This document shows positions 61,203-64,000 of a stretch of 64,000 nt of DNA, piece after piece. The stretch's first letter is position 1; the number at the start of each line of letters is the position of its first letter. Under the pieces are notes generated by a model, which saw only the letters and a list, made by a program, of their open reading frames with translations, was not told the origin of the DNA and did no database searches. This stretch comes from Streptoalloteichus hindustanus (GTDB lineage: Bacteria; Actinomycetota; Actinomycetes; Mycobacteriales; Pseudonocardiaceae). The stretch spans positions 496,001-560,000 of the forward strand of contig NZ_FQVN01000001.1 of assembly GCF_900129375.1 (NCBI RefSeq), written 5' to 3'. Position numbers and translations under genes: made by a program.

Positions 61203-61913
61203 ATGGAGCAGTCCGAGCAGCGGCCGCACATGCGCACCGTGGTCAGCTATGTGCAGCGTGGTGAACGGATGACCACCGGCCAGCAGCGGGCCTGGGACCA
61301 GTACTGGCCGACGCTGGGCCAGGAGGTCGCCTCGCTGCCGGACGGGCCGCTCGACACCGACGCCTGGTTCGGCCGCTCCGCGCCGGTGCTGCTGGAGATC
61401 GGCTCGGGGATGGGCGAGACCACCTCGCGGCTCGCGGCGGCCGCCCCGGAGGTGAACTACCTGGCGGTCGAGGTCTACAAGCCGGGCCTCGCCCAGCTCC
61501 TGCTGCGCGCCGAGAAACTGGGGCTGACGAACCTGCGGCTGCTGCGGGGCGACGCCGTCGAGCTGATGCGGTCGCACGTCGCCCCCGACTCGCTGGCCGG
61601 CATCCGGATCTTCTTCCCCGACCCGTGGCCCAAGAAGCGGCACCACAAGCGGCGGCTGGTCCAGCCGGACTTCGTGGCGCTGGCCGCCTCCCGGCTGGCG
61701 CCGGGCGCGACCCTGCACCTCGCGACGGACTGGGAGCACTACGCCGGGCAGATGCTCGCCGTGTGCGACGCCGAACCCCTGCTGCGCAACCGGCACGCCG
61801 ACGAACCCGGTCGCTGGGCGCCCCGTCCGGAATGGCGACCGGTCACCAAGTTCGAGAACCGCGCCGAGGAGGAGGGACGCGTCTCCCACGACCTGGTTTT
61901 CGAGCGGGTCTGA
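61203..61913 (+). CDS. trmB: tRNA (guanine-N7-)-methyltransferase TrmB, 236 aa
   Basis: Class I SAM methyltransferase of the TrmB family. SAM motif I is PVLLEIGSGMGE, then YLAVEVYKPGLAQLLLRAEK, and the family signature IRIFFPDPWPKKRHHKRRLV. TDWEHYAGQML follows, and the last motif is VTKFENRAEEEGR. It methylates G46 of the tRNA variable loop. ATG at 61203; the N-terminus (RTVVSYVQRGERMT) is conserved in actinobacterial TrmB. Confidence 0.96.
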   Translation: MEQSEQRPHMRTVVSYVQRGERMTTGQQRAWDQYWPTLGQEVASLPDGPLDTDAWFGRSAPVLLEIGSGMGETTSRLAAAAPEVNYLAVEVYKPGLAQLLLRAEKLGLTNLRLLRGDAVELMRSHVAPDSLAGIRIFFPDPWPKKRHHKRRLVQPDFVALAASRLAPGATLHLATDWEHYAGQMLAVCDAEPLLRNRHADEPGRWAPRPEWRPVTKFENRAEEEGRVSHDLVFERV

Positions 61914-62074
61914 CCCCGGTTCGGACTCGACGCCGGGCGTCCGGCGGGAATTCTCCCCTCGCCCGGGAAAAAGGGAGAGAACAGGCGAATCGGACCGGGC
62001 AAAAACGTTCGACGACCAAGATCCACAGAACTACGGTGACGGGCCGTGTCACCGGAGAAGACTGGGAGATCGAC

Positions 62075-63067
62075 GTGACCGAAGGCAACAACGGCGGCCG
62101 GCGCCGGATCGTGCTCGACACCGATCCGGGAATCGACGACTCGATCGCTTTCCTCTACCTCGCCGCCCAGCCCGACGCGGAGATCGTCGCGGTGGGCAGC
62201 GTGCACGGCAACGTCTCCTCGCGGCTCACGGCCGAGAACGCCCTGCGCCTGCTGGATCTCGTCGACCTGCCCCACGTGCCCGTGGCCGTGGGCGCGCAGC
62301 GCCCGCTCGCGCAACCGCTCCTCCGCGGCGGGGAGGCCGTGCACGGGGTGGACGGCCTCGGCGGTGTCGCCGGGCCGCCCTCCCCGCGTCAGCCCGTCCC
62401 GGAGTCCGCCGCCGAACAGCTCGTGCGCCTCGCCCGGCAGCATCCCGGCGAGCTGTCGGTGCTCGCGCTGGGACCGCTGACCAACGTCGCGCTCGCGTAC
62501 CTGCTCGAACCCGAGCTGCCCCGGCTGCTGCGCGAGGTCGTGTGCATGGGCGGGGCCGTCGCGGTCCCCGGCAACATCACCCCGCACGCCGAGGCCAACA
62601 TCTGGCACGACCCGGAGGCCGCGGAGGTCGTGCTCGGCGCGGGCTTCGACCTGACCCTGGTGCCGCTGGACGTCACGCTGCGGACGTGGGCCGGCGCGGC
62701 CTGGTGGAACGCGGTCGCCCAGGTCGACCACCCGCGCGCCCGGTTCGCGTGCGAGGTCACCGCGCACTACATCGACTTCTACAAGATCCACCCCTCGGAC
62801 GAGCCCGGCTGCCCGCTGCACGACGCGCTCGCCGCCGCGGTGCTGCTCGACCCCGCCCTCGTGCGCTGCGAGGAGCACCGGGTCACGGTCGAGCTGACCG
62901 GCGCCCAGACCCGCGGCGCGACCCTGGCCGACCGCCGTGGCTTCCCGTCACCGGAGGACCCGGCGGCGCGACCGCCGATCCGGGTGGCGACCGAGGTGGA
63001 CGCGCCCGAGGTGCTCGCCCGCATCCACCGCGCCCTGGGCGTGGCGGAGGCCCGGATCGCGCGCTGA
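62075..63067 (+). CDS. Inosine/uridine-preferring nucleoside hydrolase family protein, 330 aa
   Basis: GTG at 62075 after GGGAG. The calcium-binding Asp cluster is near the N-terminus: RIVLDTDPGIDDSIAFLYLA. VHGNVSSRLTAENALRLL, ALGPLTNVALAYL, VCMGGAVAVPGNITPHAEAN (with the EANIWHDPEAA motif) and the distal ligand region DEPGCPLHDALAAAVLLDP follow. It cleaves ribonucleosides to base and ribose for salvage. It is the full usual length. Substrate preference is not assigned. Confidence 0.92.
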   Translation: MTEGNNGGRRRIVLDTDPGIDDSIAFLYLAAQPDAEIVAVGSVHGNVSSRLTAENALRLLDLVDLPHVPVAVGAQRPLAQPLLRGGEAVHGVDGLGGVAGPPSPRQPVPESAAEQLVRLARQHPGELSVLALGPLTNVALAYLLEPELPRLLREVVCMGGAVAVPGNITPHAEANIWHDPEAAEVVLGAGFDLTLVPLDVTLRTWAGAAWWNAVAQVDHPRARFACEVTAHYIDFYKIHPSDEPGCPLHDALAAAVLLDPALVRCEEHRVTVELTGAQTRGATLADRRGFPSPEDPAARPPIRVATEVDAPEVLARIHRALGVAEARIAR

Positions 63068-63206
63068 GACCACCCGGAAGGGGGATCAAGGCGCGCGGGG
63101 CCGCGCCCCCGGTCGCCGAGGGTGCGGGACGGCGGGCGCCGAGGGGAGCGGAAACCCCACTGTCCAGCGATCACCGTTCACCGCGGCCACGGGCTAGGTT
63201 CGCGAC

Positions 63207-64000
63207 GTGACCGCCCACCGTGCACCGGTGATCACCCTTCCGGAGGCGCGCCCGGCAACGTCGGCGCGGGTTCCGGACGTCGCGGTGGACCTCGCCGCGG
63301 CCGAGGAGTTCCTGCGGCTCTTCCACGACGAGCACCCGGAGACGGGGAGCCTCACCGCCCGGCTGGCCCAGGTCCGCGCCCAGGTCGACACGACGGGTAC
63401 GTACCGGCACACCGGGGCCGAACTCGTCTTCGGCGCCCGGATGGCGCTGCGCGACGTCGCCCCGTGCGCCACGCGCCTGCCGTGGCGGGCGATCCGGGTG
63501 CGCGACCTGCGCCGGGTGCGGAGCGCGGCGGCCGTCGCCGACGCGTGCTTCGAGCACCTGCGGGTCGCCACCCTCCGCGGCCGCGTCACCCCCGTGGTCA
63601 CGGTGTTCGCCCCGGACGCGCCCGGCCGGCCCGGCCCGTGCCTGTGGAACGAGCAGCTCGTCCGCTACGCGGGCTACCGGGACCGGGCCGGCCACGTCCT
63701 CGGCGACGCCCGCTACACCGGGTTCACCGAGGCGGTGCGGGGGCTGGGCTGGCAACCGCCGGCCCGGCGCGGCCCCTTCGACCCGCTCCCCCTGGTCGTC
63801 GAGACCGTCGAGGACGGGCCCCGGGTGTTCCCGGTGCCGGGGGACGTGGTGCTGGAGGTCCCGCTGGGCCACCCCCGGCTGGACTGGTTCGCGGAGCTGG
63901 GCCTGCGGTGGCACGCGGTGCCGGCGGTGTCGAACATGAGCCTGGTGATCGGCGGCGTCCGCTACCCGGCCGCGCCGTTCAACGCGTGGTTCGTCGACAG
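63207..64000 (+). CDS. Divergent bacterial nitric oxide synthase oxygenase, 3' end outside window
   Basis: GTG at 63207; 264 codons are visible. Clear NOS oxygenase fold: VDTTGTYRHTGAELVFGARM, CLWNEQLVRYAGYRDRAG, LEVPLGHPRLDWFAELGLRW, VPAVSNMSLVIGGVRYPAAP, FNAWFV. The haem-ligand region is unusual. Canonical AWRN..RCIGR appears as ALRDVAPCATR: the proximal Cys (87) and the last Arg (90) are kept, but the Trp six residues before the Cys, which stacks on the haem, is Leu81, and the Arg before the Cys is Pro. FNGWYM is FNAWFV. The Arg-binding Glu would lie just past the window. It is either an altered NOS or a relative with another reaction. Confidence 0.85.
   Translation, partial: MTAHRAPVITLPEARPATSARVPDVAVDLAAAEEFLRLFHDEHPETGSLTARLAQVRAQVDTTGTYRHTGAELVFGARMALRDVAPCATRLPWRAIRVRDLRRVRSAAAVADACFEHLRVATLRGRVTPVVTVFAPDAPGRPGPCLWNEQLVRYAGYRDRAGHVLGDARYTGFTEAVRGLGWQPPARRGPFDPLPLVVETVEDGPRVFPVPGDVVLEVPLGHPRLDWFAELGLRWHAVPAVSNMSLVIGGVRYPAAPFNAWFVD

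Overview
The window is uniformly GC-rich actinobacterial chromosome. Starts are often GTG, and genes frequently overlap by 4 bases (ATGA or GTGA). HspR/HAIR heat-shock control, a GTP-type PEP carboxykinase, a septum-formation lipoprotein, a mycosin-like protease and a DUF6802 protein point to the order Pseudonocardiales. A Saccharothrix, Lentzea or Actinosynnema relative is my inference. I saw no rRNA, tRNA, CRISPR array, transposase or phage gene. The region looks like ordinary core/accessory chromosome, not a genomic island.

Layout. 0-7.4 kb: the end of a cation-efflux transporter, a TetR regulator, a DUF4097 lipoprotein, a DUF4396 membrane protein behind two CsoR-like copper operators, an ABC-F ATPase, an S4 RNA-binding protein, a secreted S1 protease and a DUF4287/DUF5655-like protein. 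7.4-12 kb: the dnaK-grpE-dnaJ-hspR operon behind two HAIR elements. 12.6-13.5 kb: an essentially gene-free stretch with two copies of a dispersed repeat. 13.5-16.5 kb: a flavohemoprotein divergent from a PPOX-family flavoprotein, then a MarR regulator. 16.7-19.6 kb: an autoregulated MarR/MFS operon whose transporter carries a long coiled-coil extension, with a cluster of DnaA boxes inside the coding sequence. 19.7-24.8 kb: clpB behind a HAIR, then a class A PBP with a dead transpeptidase domain. 25.2-31.2 kb: a GH38 alpha-mannosidase / unknown / ROK kinase operon. 31-41 kb: an AhpD-like enzyme, secreted proteins, an mctP-type transporter with its DUF3311 partner, an M4 metalloprotease, a septum-formation lipoprotein, a secreted peptidase, a Sensor-domain membrane protein and a 48-residue membrane peptide. 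41-48.4 kb: pckG, a DUF6802 protein, and a dynamin / GrpE-like / dynamin operon. 48.4-52.7 kb: a membrane protein, a two-component system, and a TetR/SDR pair. 53-56.8 kb: two tandem ATPase-permease ABC modules that look duplicated, followed by an 8-bp VNTR. 57-64 kb: an orphan mycosin-like protease, a universal stress protein, small unknowns, trmB, a nucleoside hydrolase and the first 264 codons of a divergent nitric oxide synthase oxygenase.

The genes fall into several independent modules. The heat-shock module is the clearest: HspR encoded in the dnaK operon should bind the HAIRs in front of dnaK and clpB. Nitric oxide chemistry may be represented twice, by the flavohemoprotein and by the NOS at the right edge. 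The strongest non-textbook signals are the DnaA-box cluster inside the fused MFS gene, the PBP lacking all three transpeptidase motifs, the NOS with an altered haem pocket, the dispersed 52-bp repeat, the GrpE-like gene between two dynamins, and the 15-bp inverted repeat that includes the start codon of the sensor kinase.
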